Positions 1 to 8,248 are shown, counted from the stretch's first letter. The stretch is 64,000 bases of DNA from Thalassovita taeanensis (GCF_900110775.1 NZ_FOEP01000012.1:1-64000), one strand, 5' to 3'. Made by a program: numbers and translations. Notes: generated by a model from the sequence alone, not told the origin.

Positions 1-72
1 GGCCTGCGCTTCGCCATCCGCGAAGGCGGCCGTACCGTCGGCGCCGGCGTCGTGTCGAAAATTCTGAAGTAA
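1..72 (+). CDS. tuf: Elongation factor Tu, C-terminal end (5' truncated by window)
   Basis: The first 23 codons before a TAA stop match the extreme C-terminus of EF-Tu, with the characteristic REGGRTVGAGVV stretch and a final lysine. EF-Tu delivers aminoacyl-tRNA to the ribosome; this piece belongs to the C-terminal beta-barrel (domain 3). The rest of the gene lies left of the window. A rho-independent terminator follows 23 bases after the stop, and a tRNA-Trp gene comes next. The identification rests on a short but very conserved segment. Confidence 0.93.
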   Translation, partial: GLRFAIREGGRTVGAGVVSKILK

Positions 73-95
73 TCAAACCTTCGGGTTCGAAGAGG

Positions 96-124
96 AAAGG
101 GCTGCCCTGTTGGGTGGCCCTTTT
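96..124 (+). terminator. Rho-independent terminator of tuf
   Basis: A 12-bp stem (AAAGGGCTGCCC with GGGTGGCCCTTT, including two G-T wobbles) closes a 4-base loop and runs into TTTT. It lies 23 bases after the tuf stop. Confidence 0.85.
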
Positions 125-373
125 CGTTTGTGGCGGTGGTGGTGTGATCTGGTTGAGGCGCCTGATGGCGCCGCAGGTTCAGCGCTGACGCGCGGTTGGC
201 GCCCGGCCGCGCGAGGGGCGGCGTATGCCGGAGCGGTTCAGGACGGCAGTGGGCGCGCGAGTGCTGTGGAATGGGTTGCCCGAGCGGCTCTGGGCGCGGG
301 TCGAGGTTCTTCAGGCGGAGGTGAGCGCTTGGGCCCCGGTTGCAAGGTTTTATCAGAACTGTGAAGATCATGC
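125..373. other. Non-coding spacer between tuf and tRNA-Trp
   Basis: The gap from the tuf terminator to the tRNA promoter holds no credible gene. One 84-codon open frame (110-364) starts inside the terminator, has no ribosome binding site and is Gly/Arg/Ala-rich, as expected of a chance frame in GC-rich DNA. I see no repeat or strong hairpin here. Confidence 0.5.
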
Positions 374-402
374 TTGAATTCGCAAAAGGAGCGCCGTAAA
401 CA
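374..402 (+). promoter_or_regulatory. Probable promoter of tRNA-Trp
   Basis: TTGAAT (374-379) and TAAACA (397-402) are separated by 17 bases. A GC-rich discriminator follows, and the tRNA begins 14 bases downstream of the -10. The -35 matches 4 of 6 consensus bases and the -10 matches 3 of 6, so the call is moderate. Confidence 0.4.
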
Positions 403-415
403 GCGCATCGGCCAT

Positions 416-491
416 AGGGGTATAGCTCAGTTGGTAGAGCGACGGTCTCCAAAACCGTAGGTCGAGGGTTCGAGCCCTTCTGCCCCTGCCA
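416..491 (+). tRNA. tRNA-Trp (anticodon CCA)
   Basis: A full cloverleaf can be drawn. The acceptor stem pairs AGGGGTA with TGCCCCT, with discriminator G and an encoded CCA tail at 489-491. The D arm contains AGCTCAGTTGGTAGAGC. The anticodon stem ACGGT/ACCGT encloses the loop CTCCAAA, whose anticodon CCA reads UGG (tryptophan). The T arm contains GGTTCGAGCCC. A tuf - tRNA-Trp order is common in alphaproteobacteria, but secE and nusG, which often follow, are absent here. Confidence 0.97.
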
Positions 492-515
492 TTTTCCACA
501 TTTCCGATAAGGATC

Positions 516-537
516 GCCGTCCCGCAGGGCGGCCTTT
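516..537 (+). terminator. Possible terminator of tRNA-Trp
   Basis: A 7-bp stem (GCCGTCC with GGGCGGC, one T-G pair) around a 4-base loop lies 24 bases past the tRNA. It is followed by CTTT and a T/G-rich tract. Confidence 0.45.
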
Positions 538-606
538 GGTGTTGGTTGGTTTGTTGCACCGGACGCCTGACCAAATTGAGCTCGGCCTGAGCTTGCAGGT
601 TTTTGC

Positions 607-633
607 CCGGTCCGCCTTGGGGTGGCGGGCCGG
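607..633. terminator. Strong hairpin beyond the 3' end of the glutathione S-transferase gene
   Basis: A 10-bp stem (CCGGTCCGCC with GGCGGGCCGG, one T-G pair) surrounds a 7-base loop, 19 bases past the GST stop. On the GST (minus) strand it is followed by A-rich rather than T-rich sequence, so it is not a classic intrinsic terminator. It may still stop transcription or protect the 3' end. Confidence 0.35.
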
Positions 634-651
634 ACAGCTTGCTGGGGTGTG

Positions 652-1350
652 TTAGGCGCGCGGTGGGATGTTCTGACCGCGCTGCACCGCCGGACGGGCG
701 AGGAAGCGGGCGAGATAGGCCACGGTATTGGGGAACGTGTCCCAGCCCAGCACCTCTTTGGCGCCATAGAATTCGAGCGCGTTCAGCCAGGGGGCGATGG
801 CGATATCGGCGATGGAATAGTCGCCCGCGATCCAGTCCTGACCCTCTAGCTGCTTTTCAACCACGGCCAGCAGGCGCTTTGCTTCGTTGATATAACGCTC
901 GCGCGGGCGGGGGTCTTCGATCGCGGCGCCTGCGAATTTATAGAAGAAGCCAAGCTGGCCCAGCATCGGGCCAAGCCCGCCCATCTGGAACATCACCCAT
1001 TGGATGACCTTGTAGCGTTGCGCCGGATCGGTTGGCAGGAGCTTGCCGGTCTTTTCCGCCAGATAGATCAGGATCGCGCCGGACTCGAACAGGCCCAGCG
1101 GCGCGCCGCCGGGGCCGTTGGGATCGACAATGGCGGGGATCTTGTTGTTGGGATTCAGCGACAGGAATTCGGGGCTTTTGACGTCGGCATCGGCCAGCGT
1201 GACCAGATGCGCCTCGTAGGGGAGGCCGGTTTCTTCGAGCATGATGGAAATCTTCACGCCATTCGGCGTTGGAAAGGAATAAAGTTGCAGCACTGAAGGG
1301 TCGGCTGCGGGCCAGCGCCTGGCCACGGGGAAATCATCGGGAAAAGTCAT
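652..1350 (-). CDS. Glutathione S-transferase, Nu-class (YfcG/YghU-like)
   Basis: This 232-residue protein has the two-domain GST fold. The N-terminal thioredoxin-like domain (about residues 20-105) carries YSFPTPNG, whose TPNG (28-31) marks the Nu class. In YfcG/YghU, Thr and Asn at this place bind glutathione and give disulfide-bond reductase activity. The NKIPAIVD segment supplies the cis-proline, and ESGAILIYLAEK the glutathione gamma-glutamyl contact. The C-terminal helical domain covers about 115-225. A cytosolic role in thiol redox chemistry is likely. It stands alone, divergent from mscL. An imperfect AT-rich dyad lies 25-47 bases upstream of the start. Confidence 0.9.
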   Translation of the reverse strand: MTFPDDFPVARRWPAADPSVLQLYSFPTPNGVKISIMLEETGLPYEAHLVTLADADVKSPEFLSLNPNNKIPAIVDPNGPGGAPLGLFESGAILIYLAEKTGKLLPTDPAQRYKVIQWVMFQMGGLGPMLGQLGFFYKFAGAAIEDPRPRERYINEAKRLLAVVEKQLEGQDWIAGDYSIADIAIAPWLNALEFYGAKEVLGWDTFPNTVAYLARFLARPAVQRGQNIPPRA

Positions 1351-1374
1351 TGCAGGCTCCTGTTCATCTACAGG

Positions 1375-1397
1375 GGGGAAAATAGGCTATTTTTCCC
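1375..1397. promoter_or_regulatory. Inverted repeat upstream of the glutathione S-transferase gene
   Basis: GGGGAAAATAG and CTATTTTTCCC form an inverted repeat (10 of 11 positions) around a single central G, about 25 bases upstream of the GST start. The position fits an operator overlapping the promoter. The binding protein is unknown. Confidence 0.3.
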
Positions 1398-1603
1398 AAT
1401 GAAACAGACATGGTTCTGTGGAAAAGAATGATACACTGTGTGCAAGGGCGCGCGAACGAACAAAAGCCCTTAATACTGCGTTATGGCCCGACATTGGACC
1501 AATGCGGGGCATCATGCAGAAAATACTAAATGGGAAGGGGCGGTTTCGTCTTTTGTCGGAAGAACAGCCGACGCGACCGTCACGATAGAAAGAAGAGGGA
1601 CAA

Positions 1604-2032
1604 ATGTTTCAGGAATTCAAGAACTTCATCGCCAAGGGCAATGTCATGGACATGGCTGTTGGTATCATTGTGGGCGCAGCCTTCACCGCGATCGTCAGCT
1701 CGATGGTGGCGGATCTGATCAACCCGTTGATCGGCTTGTTCACCGGTGGGATCGACTTCACCAACAACTATGCCGTGCTGAGCGGTGACGTGCCTGCGGG
1801 GGCCAGCCTTGCGGATGCCCGCGATGCCGGAGCGTCGATTTTCGCCTATGGTAGCTTCATCATGGCCGTTGTTAACTTCGTGATCATCGCGTTCGTGGTG
1901 TTCTTGCTGGTCAAGATGGTCAACCGCGTCAAGGATGCGGCCGCCAAGGAAGAAGAGGCAGCACCTGCGGCGCCTGCCGGTCCGAGCGAACTGGATGTTC
2001 TGCTGGAAATCCGCGACTCGTTGAAGAAGTAA
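1604..2032 (+). CDS. mscL: Large-conductance mechanosensitive channel MscL
   Basis: The 142-residue product is close to the usual 130-145 of MscL, an inner-membrane pentamer that opens under extreme tension to release solutes on hypo-osmotic shock. The N-terminal amphipathic helix MFQEFKNFI leads into TM1 (about 15-40, with the VGIIVGAAF pore-lining pattern). A periplasmic loop follows, then TM2 (about 82-105). The C-terminus is a charged, Ala/Pro/Glu-rich bundle ending in [13 protein letters not shown] purine-rich AGAAGAGGG binding site precedes the ATG. The gene is a single transcription unit closed by an 11-bp hairpin. A small-conductance channel gene lies elsewhere in the window (53695-54543). 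Confidence 0.97.
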   Translation: MFQEFKNFIAKGNVMDMAVGIIVGAAFTAIVSSMVADLINPLIGLFTGGIDFTNNYAVLSGDVPAGASLADARDAGASIFAYGSFIMAVVNFVIIAFVVFLLVKMVNRVKDAAAKEEEAAPAAPAGPSELDVLLEIRDSLKK

Positions 2033-2057
2033 GCATTCGTTTAGGGTGTTAACGGAA

Positions 2058-2081
2058 CGGCCTGCCCCAAGGGGCAGGCCG
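2058..2081. terminator. Hairpin between convergent mscL and ald
   Basis: A perfect 11-bp stem (CGGCCTGCCCC/GGGGCAGGCCG) with a 2-base spacer lies 25 bases past the mscL stop. The following ATTTGCGTT is only partly T-rich. It probably serves both convergent genes. Confidence 0.65.
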
Positions 2082-2121
2082 ATTTGCGTTGTAGGGGCGT
2101 GTAACACGGGTGCCGGGGGTG

Positions 2122-3237
2122 TCAGGCCACCAGCGATTGCGCCGAGACTGTCTCAAGCCCCAGGGCCGCGCCCACGGCGGCATAGGTCAGTTGCCCGGCG
2201 TGGACGTTCAGCCCCGCCAGCAGGTGGGGATCATCGGCGCAGGCCTGCTTCCAGCCCTTGTCGGCCAAGGCCAGCAGGAAGGGCATGGTGGCGTTGCCAA
2301 GCGCGATGGTCGAGGTGCGGGCAACGGCACCGGGCATGTTGGCGACGCAATAGTGCATGACGCCGTCGACATCATAGATCGGGTCCTGATGCGTGGTGGC
2401 GTGGCTGGTTTCAAAGCAGCCGCCCTGATCAATCGCCACGTCGACAATTGCAGCGCCGGGTTTCATGGTCGACAGCTGTGCGCGGCTGACCAGTTTGGGC
2501 GCGGCTGCGCCCGGGATCAACACCGCGCCAATGACCATATCGGCCTGTGCGATCAGTTCAGCCGTGTTGCCCGCACTGGCATAGCCGGTCTTGAAGGTGC
2601 CGCCGAACACATCGTCGAGATAGCGCATCCGGGGCAGCGAGCGGTCGAGCACGGTGACATCCGCGCCCATGCCTGCGGCCACACGCGCGGCGTGGGTGCC
2701 GACTACGCCGCCGCCGATCACAACCACACGGGCCGGGCCGACGCCGGGCACGCCGCCCAGCAGAACGCCGCGGCCGCCATTGGCCTTTTGCAGGGTCCAG
2801 GCACCGACTTGGGGCGCCAGTTTGCCGGCGACTTCGGACATCGGCGCCAGCAGGGGCAGCCCGCCCGAGCGGTCGGTGACGGTTTCATAGGCGATCGCGG
2901 TGCAACCCGAGGCCAGCAGGTCGCGGGTTTGATCGGGATCGGGGGCCAGATGCAGATAGGTGAACAGCAGCTGCCCTTCGCGCAGGCGTTTGCGCTCGAC
3001 CGGCTGGGGCTCTTTGACCTTTACGATCATATCGGCGGTGGCAAACACCTCTTCTGCGGTGTCCAGAAGGGTGGCGCCAGCGGCCAGATACGAGGCATCG
3101 TCGAAGCCCGAGCCAAGACCCGCACCTTTTTCAACGACCACCTGATGGCCGTGGCTCACGGCCTCGGTCACGGCGTTCGGTGTCATGCCGACGCGAAATT
3201 CCTGGGGTTTGATTTCTTTGGGGCAGCCAATTTTCAT
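2122..3237 (-). CDS. ald: Alanine dehydrogenase
   Basis: This is NAD-dependent alanine dehydrogenase, interconverting L-alanine with pyruvate plus ammonium in the cytosol. From the chosen ATG ([10 protein letters not shown]) the protein is 371 residues, the family norm. Known catalytic positions are in place: Lys75 in VKVKEPQ, His96 in YLHLAPD and Asp270 in VDVAID. The Rossmann motif [10 protein letters not shown] is at about 175-184. A longer frame begins 63 bases upstream, but family conservation starts at MKIG and an AGGACA purine run precedes that ATG. The gene is divergent from an Lrp/AsnC regulator across 148 bases, a classic arrangement for alanine-induced ald. Confidence 0.96.
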   Translation of the reverse strand: MKIGCPKEIKPQEFRVGMTPNAVTEAVSHGHQVVVEKGAGLGSGFDDASYLAAGATLLDTAEEVFATADMIVKVKEPQPVERKRLREGQLLFTYLHLAPDPDQTRDLLASGCTAIAYETVTDRSGGLPLLAPMSEVAGKLAPQVGAWTLQKANGGRGVLLGGVPGVGPARVVVIGGGVVGTHAARVAAGMGADVTVLDRSLPRMRYLDDVFGGTFKTGYASAGNTAELIAQADMVIGAVLIPGAAAPKLVSRAQLSTMKPGAAIVDVAIDQGGCFETSHATTHQDPIYDVDGVMHYCVANMPGAVARTSTIALGNATMPFLLALADKGWKQACADDPHLLAGLNVHAGQLTYAAVGAALGLETVSAQSLVA

Positions 3238-3385
3238 GGGTCTTGTCCTGTGTTGGGGGTGGGACAGTAATGCGGACAGAATGTCGCATGTGGCGCGCAA
3301 AGCGATTGAAAAACAGGTCGCGTTCCCGGCTCTTTTGTGAATATTCTAGCGCCAAATGGGACTACCTTCGAAGGAATATGCACAA
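3238..3385. promoter_or_regulatory. ald - lrp divergent control region
   Basis: Two dyads are visible. TGCGGACA/TGTCGCA (3271-3288, one bulged G) lies near the ald start. An AT-rich palindrome GAATATTC (3339-3346) lies nearer the regulator. Lrp-family proteins bind AT-centred dyads, so the second is the better operator candidate. This is inference from position and symmetry. Confidence 0.35.
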
Positions 3386-3844
3386 ATGGCTTTGGATCAG
3401 ACGGATCGGCGTATTCTGAAGGTGCTTCAGCGCAAGGGGCGGATTTCCAATGCGGACCTGTCCGAGGCGGTCAATCTGTCGCCGTCGGCCTGTCATCGCC
3501 GGGTTCAGCGACTGGAGGTGGATGGGTATATCCGCGACTATGTGGCGTTGCTGGATGCACGCAAGCTGGGGGTGCCGACGACGGTGTTTGTCGAAATCAC
3601 CCTGTCGGGGCAGGCCGATGAGGTGCTGGATGCGTTCGAGCGCGCGGTGTCGCGAATCCCGGATGTGCTGGAGTGTCATCTGATGGCCGGCACAGCGGAT
3701 TATCTGTTGAAGGTCGTGACCGAGAATACCGAAGATTTTGCCCGCATTCATCGTCAGCACTTGGCGCGGTTGCCCGGCGTGGCGCAGATGCAAAGCAGCT
3801 TTGCCCTGCGCACGGTGTTCAAGACAACCGCACTGCCAGTCTGA
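3386..3844 (+). CDS. Lrp/AsnC family transcriptional regulator (probable regulator of ald)
   Basis: This is a 152-residue feast/famine regulator. It has an N-terminal winged helix-turn-helix (about 5-55, including LDQTDRRIL, ISNADLSEAVNLS and CHRRVQRL) and a C-terminal RAM/effector domain (about 65-145). I place the start at the second in-frame ATG (MALDQTDRRIL). It follows a GAAGGA binding site at a workable distance, and family members begin with just this LDxxDRxIL motif. The 10-codon longer version is possible. Being divergent from ald, it most likely senses alanine or another amino acid and controls ald and itself. Confidence 0.9.
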   Translation: MALDQTDRRILKVLQRKGRISNADLSEAVNLSPSACHRRVQRLEVDGYIRDYVALLDARKLGVPTTVFVEITLSGQADEVLDAFERAVSRIPDVLECHLMAGTADYLLKVVTENTEDFARIHRQHLARLPGVAQMQSSFALRTVFKTTALPV

Positions 3845-3901
3845 GCCATTGCCATCGCCGCCTCTATCGCCCATTTTGCCCCAAAACGGGAGGGGCATGT
3901 G

Positions 3902-5491
3902 ATGCAGTGGGATTATATCGTGGTCGGGGCGGGCAGCGCAGGCTGCGTGTTGGCCAAGCGGCTGACGGATGCGGGCCACAAGGTGCTGCTGCTTGAGGCG
4001 GGCGGGCGCGATTCCTATCACTGGGTGCATATCCCGATGGGGTATCTGTATTGCATCGGCAACCCGCGCACCGACTGGATGTTCAAGACAGCCGAGGAGC
4101 CGGGGCTGAACGGGCGGTCGTTGATTTATCCGCGTGGCAAGGTTCTGGGTGGGTGCAGTTCGATCAACGGCATGCTGTATCTGCGCGGGCAGGCGGCGGA
4201 TTATGATGGCTGGCGGCAGATGGGCAATACCGGCTGGGGCTGGGATGATGTTCTGCCGTATTTCATGAAATCCGAAGATTACGTCGATGGCGCCAGCGAG
4301 ATGCACGGCGCGGGCGGCGAGTGGCGCGTCGAGAACCAGCGGCTGCACTGGGATGTGCTGGACGACTGGATGGCGGCGGCGGTGGCCGAGGGGCTGCCTG
4401 AGGTAACGGATTTCAACACCGGCAACAACGAAGGTGTCGGCTATTTCCGGGTGAACCAGCGAAGCGGCTGGCGGATGAACACGGCCAAGGCGTTTTTGCG
4501 CACGACCAAAGGCCAGGGCCTGCAGGTGGAAACCCACGCCCATACGCGGCGGGTGATCATCGAAGATGGTCGCTGTGTCGGGGTTGAATACGAACAGAAG
4601 GGGCAGATCAAGACCGCGCGCGCAGGCGGCGAGGTGATCTTGTCGGCGGGGGCGATCGGGTCGCCGCAGATTTTGCAACTGTCGGGGATCGGACCAGAGG
4701 CGGTGTTGCGCCGTAACGGAATCGAAGTGGTGCAGGACAACGCCGGGATCGGGGCGAACCTGCAAGATCACCTGCAACTGCGCTGTTCTTGGCGGCTGGA
4801 GGGGGCGAAGACCCTGAACACCATGGCCAACAGCCTGTTTGGCAAGGCCAAGATCGGACTGGAATATGTGCTCAAACGCTCGGGGCCGATGTCGATGGCG
4901 CCCAGCCAGTTGGGGGCATTTGCGAAATCGCGGCCTGATCTGGACACACCGGATCTGGAGTTCCATGTGCAGCCGCTGACGCTGGAGGCGTTCGGGCAGC
5001 CACTGCATGATTTCCCGGCGATGACGGCCAGCGTGTGCAACCTGCGCCCCGAAAGCCGGGGTGTGGTCGAGATCACCTCGGCCGATCCCAAAGCGGCACC
5101 GAAGATTGCGCCGAATTACCTGTCCACCGAGGGGGATCGGACGGTTGCGGTCAATTCGATCCGGTTGGCGCGGCGGATCATTGCGCAGGGGCCGATGGCG
5201 AAATATTCCCCGGTCGAGATGAAGCCGGGCATAACCGAGGCAAGCGACGCCGAGCTGGCACGCGCGGCGGGTGATGTTGGCACAACGATTTTCCACCCCA
5301 CCGGCACGGTGCGGATGGGGGCGGATGCGGCGGCGCCGCTGGACCCAAGGTTGCGCCTGCGCGGCATTGCCGGGCTGCGGGTGGTGGATGCAAGCGTGAT
5401 GCCGACGATTGTCAGCGGCAACACCAATTCCCCGACGATTATGATCGCGGAAAAAGCCTCTGATATGATCCTGTCCGATGCCCGGAGCTGA
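3902..5491 (+). CDS. GMC-family FAD-dependent oxidoreductase (choline/alcohol dehydrogenase-like)
   Basis: This 529-residue GMC flavoprotein has the N-terminal FAD-binding GAGSAG (9-14). GMC signature 1 lies around GKVLGGCSSINGMLYLRG and signature 2 around GAIGSPQILQLSGIGP. The C-terminal HPTGTVRMG holds the catalytic histidine, followed by NTNSPTIMIAEKASD. Such enzymes oxidise primary alcohols or choline to aldehydes. No betB or betI is nearby, so the substrate is undetermined. GTG at 3899 directly precedes ATG 3902; the binding site AGGGG at 3891-3895 fits either. The flavodoxin-like gene begins 4 bases after the stop, suggesting co-transcription. Confidence 0.88.
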   Translation: MQWDYIVVGAGSAGCVLAKRLTDAGHKVLLLEAGGRDSYHWVHIPMGYLYCIGNPRTDWMFKTAEEPGLNGRSLIYPRGKVLGGCSSINGMLYLRGQAADYDGWRQMGNTGWGWDDVLPYFMKSEDYVDGASEMHGAGGEWRVENQRLHWDVLDDWMAAAVAEGLPEVTDFNTGNNEGVGYFRVNQRSGWRMNTAKAFLRTTKGQGLQVETHAHTRRVIIEDGRCVGVEYEQKGQIKTARAGGEVILSAGAIGSPQILQLSGIGPEAVLRRNGIEVVQDNAGIGANLQDHLQLRCSWRLEGAKTLNTMANSLFGKAKIGLEYVLKRSGPMSMAPSQLGAFAKSRPDLDTPDLEFHVQPLTLEAFGQPLHDFPAMTASVCNLRPESRGVVEITSADPKAAPKIAPNYLSTEGDRTVAVNSIRLARRIIAQGPMAKYSPVEMKPGITEASDAELARAAGDVGTTIFHPTGTVRMGADAAAPLDPRLRLRGIAGLRVVDASVMPTIVSGNTNSPTIMIAEKASDMILSDARS

Positions 5492-5495
5492 GCGC

Positions 5496-6050
5496 ATGGT
5501 AAATGTGGCAATCGCCTATTTCTCGGGTCGTGGGCACACGTTGCGCCTGGCAGATTACATTGCCGGGGCGTTGGGCGATGAGAACTGCAACGCGCGCCTG
5601 ATCGACGTGACGCAGGTGACCGAGATGGATTGGGCCGCGATGGAGGCCGCCGATGCGATCCTGTTCGGCGCGCCGACCTATATGGGCAGCGTCGCGGCCG
5701 AGTTCAAAATGTTCATGGACAGCACCAGTGGGATCTGGTCGGAGCAGCTTTGGGCCGACAAGCTGGCCGGTGGGTTCACGGTGGCGACCTTTCCGGGGGG
5801 CGATAAGCTGAGCAGTCTGATGCAGATGAACATCTTTGCCGCGCAGCACGGCATGGTCTGGGTCGGTCAGGATCAGATCGGCGCGCCGGTGGTGCCGGAA
5901 AACGATGGGATCAACGCGTCTGGGGTCTGGCTGGGACTGGGGGCCACAACCTCGCGCGATAAGACGTTGATGGTGCATCAGGGTGATCTTGAAACCGCGC
6001 GGCGGTTCGGCGTCAGGGTTGCACGGGCGGCGCGGCGCTGGTCGGTTTAA
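5496..6050 (+). CDS. Flavodoxin-family protein (WrbA/NAD(P)H:quinone reductase-like)
   Basis: The 184-residue product has the flavodoxin fold. An N-terminal strand and phosphate-binding loop (IAYFSGRGHTLRLADYI) hold FMN phosphate, and GAPTYMGSVAAEFKMFMD is the WrbA-type isoalloxazine-contact loop. The start is placed at ATG 5496, nine bases after GGAG (5484-5487) and immediately after the GMC gene; an in-frame ATG at 5478 would overlap that gene by 14 bases. It may act as an FMN-dependent quinone reductase or electron carrier. Whether it functions with the upstream flavoenzyme is inference from the coupled arrangement. Confidence 0.85.
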   Translation: MVNVAIAYFSGRGHTLRLADYIAGALGDENCNARLIDVTQVTEMDWAAMEAADAILFGAPTYMGSVAAEFKMFMDSTSGIWSEQLWADKLAGGFTVATFPGGDKLSSLMQMNIFAAQHGMVWVGQDQIGAPVVPENDGINASGVWLGLGATTSRDKTLMVHQGDLETARRFGVRVARAARRWSV

Positions 6051-6162
6051 GGCAACTGACGGTTCGCTTGGCTGTCGTGCACAGGAATTTGGGGGGCGGT
6101 GAAATGCGCGCCCTATTTCTTTTTGCCACAAATGCGCAAAAACAGGGGGCTGGAAATGACAA

Positions 6163-6187
6163 ACCCCCGGGCGGGTGCCTCGGGGGT
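6163..6187 (-). terminator. Terminator of rpsU
   Basis: ACCCCCG/CGGGGGT (7 bp) encloses an 11-base loop that can pair further (GGC/GCC). Read on the minus strand it is followed by TTTGTCATTT. Confidence 0.7.
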
Positions 6188-6225
6188 CGTCGTGTTTTAA
6201 GCGTTCAGCTTTCGAGAGAGGTTGC

Positions 6226-6432
6226 TTAGAGCATACCTTCGCGCTGTGCTTTCTTACGTGCCAGTTTACGGGCACGACGGACTGCTTCAGCTTTCTCGCG
6301 CGCTTTTTTGACGGACGGTTTCTCGAAATGTTGCTTGAGCTTCATTTCGCGGAAGACGCCTTCACGCTGCAGCTTTTTCTTCAGGGCACGAAGCGCCTGA
6401 TCGACATTGTTGTCGCGAACACTAACCTGCAT
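6226..6432 (-). CDS. rpsU: 30S ribosomal protein S21
   Basis: The 68-residue, strongly basic protein opens with [20 protein letters not shown] and continues with [19 protein letters not shown], both diagnostic of S21. S21 sits on the 30S platform and helps initiation by positioning the mRNA and anti-Shine-Dalgarno region. The alphaproteobacterial form is typically 65-75 residues with a basic tail. It is a single gene, transcribed leftward and ended by its own terminator, divergent from COQ9. Confidence 0.97.
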   Translation of the reverse strand: MQVSVRDNNVDQALRALKKKLQREGVFREMKLKQHFEKPSVKKAREKAEAVRRARKLARKKAQREGML

Positions 6433-6543
6433 GTGGTTTTCACCACCTTTCTAAGTTGAGTTGCAAGGATTTGCAGGAAGTGGCCATATAGCAAAGCCGA
6501 TCCTATTTGTCTAGGGTGGGGCGAGTTGACAAGGAGGTCGCGG

Positions 6544-7230
6544 ATGACTGTGCCTGATCTGAAGGAAACCCTGTTGCAGGCGGCGCTGCCGCATGTGGCA
6601 TTCGATGGCTGGTCGGAGGCGACATTTCAGGCGGCTGTGGCGGATGCTGGCGTGACGATTGGCGCGGCGCGGGCGGTGTGTCCGCGCGGGGCGGTGGATC
6701 TGGCGCTGGCCTATCATGCGCAGGGCGATGCGGCGATGGTGGGGCGTTTGCAGGCCGAAGACCTGTCTGAGCTGCGGTTTCGCGACCGGATTGCGAGTGC
6801 GGTTCGGTTTCGGCTTGAAGCGGCAGAGGACAAGGAAGCGGTGCGCCGGGGGACGGTCTTGTTTGCGCTGCCGCAGTATGCGGTGGATGGCGCGCGGGCG
6901 ATCTGGGGCACGGCTGATCTGATCTGGACGACATTGGGCGACAGTTCGGACGATGTGAACTGGTACACCAAGCGCGCGACGCTGAGTGCGGTTTATGGCG
7001 CAACGGTGCTGTTCTGGCTGGGCGATGATTCGCAAGGATCAGAGGCGACCTGGGCGTTTCTGGACCGCCGGATTGATGATGTGATGCAGTTTGAGAAGGC
7101 AAAGGCCGGGGTGCGGGACAACAAGGTGCTGAGCCGGTTGTTGTCTGGCCCGCTGGCGATGCTGGACAGGATCAAGCCCCCCGCCGCCGCGCGGGAGGAT
7201 ATGCCGGGCCGATGGTCCGGCCGCAGGTAA
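6544..7230 (+). CDS. COQ9 family ubiquinone biosynthesis protein
   Basis: This 228-residue member of the COQ9 family resembles a TetR-like lipid-binding fold that presents ubiquinone precursors to the COQ7-type hydroxylase. Recognisable parts are the N-terminal LLQAALPHVAFDGWS segment and the C-terminal conserved block (WYTKRATLSAVYGATVLFWLGDDS, then TWAFLDRRIDDVMQFEKAK). ATG 6544 is chosen because AAGGAGG (6531-6537) precedes it at good spacing; the frame also has an ATG 18 bases upstream of it. The following quinone oxidoreductase gene starts 10 bases after the stop, so the two are probably co-transcribed and share a quinone theme. Confidence 0.92.
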   Translation: MTVPDLKETLLQAALPHVAFDGWSEATFQAAVADAGVTIGAARAVCPRGAVDLALAYHAQGDAAMVGRLQAEDLSELRFRDRIASAVRFRLEAAEDKEAVRRGTVLFALPQYAVDGARAIWGTADLIWTTLGDSSDDVNWYTKRATLSAVYGATVLFWLGDDSQGSEATWAFLDRRIDDVMQFEKAKAGVRDNKVLSRLLSGPLAMLDRIKPPAAAREDMPGRWSGRR

Positions 7231-7240
7231 GGAGAACACG

Positions 7241-8224
7241 ATGACCGAGACAATGCGCGCGATCGAGATTTCAGAGCCGGGCGGGCCGGAAGTGCTGCGC
7301 CTGTGCGAGCGCCCGATGCCCGTGGCGGGACCGGGGCAGGTGGTGATCAAGGTGGCCTATGCCGGGGTGAACCGGCCCGATGCATTGCAGCGGGCGGGGG
7401 CCTATGCGCCGCCACCGACGGCCAGCGATCTGCCAGGGCTGGAGGCCTCGGGCGAAATTTATGCGGTTGGCGAAGGGGTTAGCGATTGGTCGGTCGGTGA
7501 TCAGGTCTGCGCGCTGCTGCCGGGTGGGGGGTATGCGGAATATGTGATGACGCCAGCGGCGCATTGTTTGCCGGTGCCCGAGGGCATGGGGCTGCGCGAG
7601 GCGGCGTGCCTGTGCGAGACATATTTCACCGTCTGGTCGAACGTATTTCAGCGCGGTGGCCTGAAGGCCGGAGAGCGGTTTTTGATCCACGGCGGGTCGT
7701 CGGGGATCGGCACGACGGCGATCCAGCTGGCGCGGGAATTTGGCGCGCGGGTGTTTGTCACGGTCGGCAGTCAGGACAAGGCGGCCGCCTGTGCGGCGCT
7801 GGGAGCGGAACGCACGATCATCTATAACGACGAGGATTTCGTCGAGGTGCTGCGCGGCGAAGGCGGGGCTGACCTGATCCTGGATATGGTGGGGGGCTTG
7901 TATATTCCACGCAATATCAGAGCCTTGGCCGATGATGGCCGGTTGGTGCAGATCGCGTTCCTGCAAGGGCCGAAGGTTGAGGTCAACTTTGCGCAGGTGA
8001 TGACGCGGCGGCTGACGATCACCGGCAGCACGTTGCGGCCACAAAGTGACCTGGCCAAGGCGCGGATCGCCGAGGCGCTGCGCGCGCAGGTGTGGCCGTT
8101 GCTGGATGCAGGCAAGATTGCGCCGGTGATGGACAGCGAGTTTGCGCTGAAAGATGCCGCCGACGCCCATGCCCGGATCGAGGCCAGCGGCCACATTGGC
8201 AAGATCGTTCTGCAGGTCGCCTGA
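7241..8224 (+). CDS. NAD(P)H:quinone oxidoreductase, PIG3/QOR family
   Basis: This 327-residue medium-chain dehydrogenase/reductase lacks the zinc ligands of alcohol dehydrogenases, as quinone oxidoreductases do. The N-terminal GroES-like domain includes YAGVNRPDALQRAGAY and LEASGEI. The nucleotide-binding domain carries IHGGSSGIGTTAIQLA at about 147-162 (AxxGxxG-type Rossmann). An AAGGAGA binding site precedes the ATG. It reduces quinones, or enones, with NADPH in the cytosol. A second, distinct QOR paralogue follows after 171 bases. Confidence 0.9.
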   Translation: MTETMRAIEISEPGGPEVLRLCERPMPVAGPGQVVIKVAYAGVNRPDALQRAGAYAPPPTASDLPGLEASGEIYAVGEGVSDWSVGDQVCALLPGGGYAEYVMTPAAHCLPVPEGMGLREAACLCETYFTVWSNVFQRGGLKAGERFLIHGGSSGIGTTAIQLAREFGARVFVTVGSQDKAAACAALGAERTIIYNDEDFVEVLRGEGGADLILDMVGGLYIPRNIRALADDGRLVQIAFLQGPKVEVNFAQVMTRRLTITGSTLRPQSDLAKARIAEALRAQVWPLLDAGKIAPVMDSEFALKDAADAHARIEASGHIGKIVLQVA

Positions 8225-8232
8225 GGCGCGGA

Positions 8233-8248
8233 CCCGGCAAAAGCCGGG
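8233..8248 (+). terminator. Small hairpin after the first quinone oxidoreductase
   Basis: CCCGGC/GCCGGG with an AAAA loop starts 9 bases past the stop. It lacks a T-run, so termination is uncertain. Confidence 0.35.

Noticed and set aside
110-364. 84-codon frame between tuf and tRNA-Trp
   Set aside because: It begins inside the tuf terminator, has no ribosome binding site and no family resemblance.
2110-3270. 386-codon open frame opposite alanine dehydrogenase
   Set aside because: The catalytic residues of Ald are intact on the minus strand, and the plus frame shows only low-complexity composition.
3362-5497. 711-codon open frame on the minus strand opposite the lrp and GMC genes
   Set aside because: It is antisense to two well-recognised families, rich in His/Arg/Pro/Gln with no domain. 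It is typical of spurious frames in GC-rich DNA.
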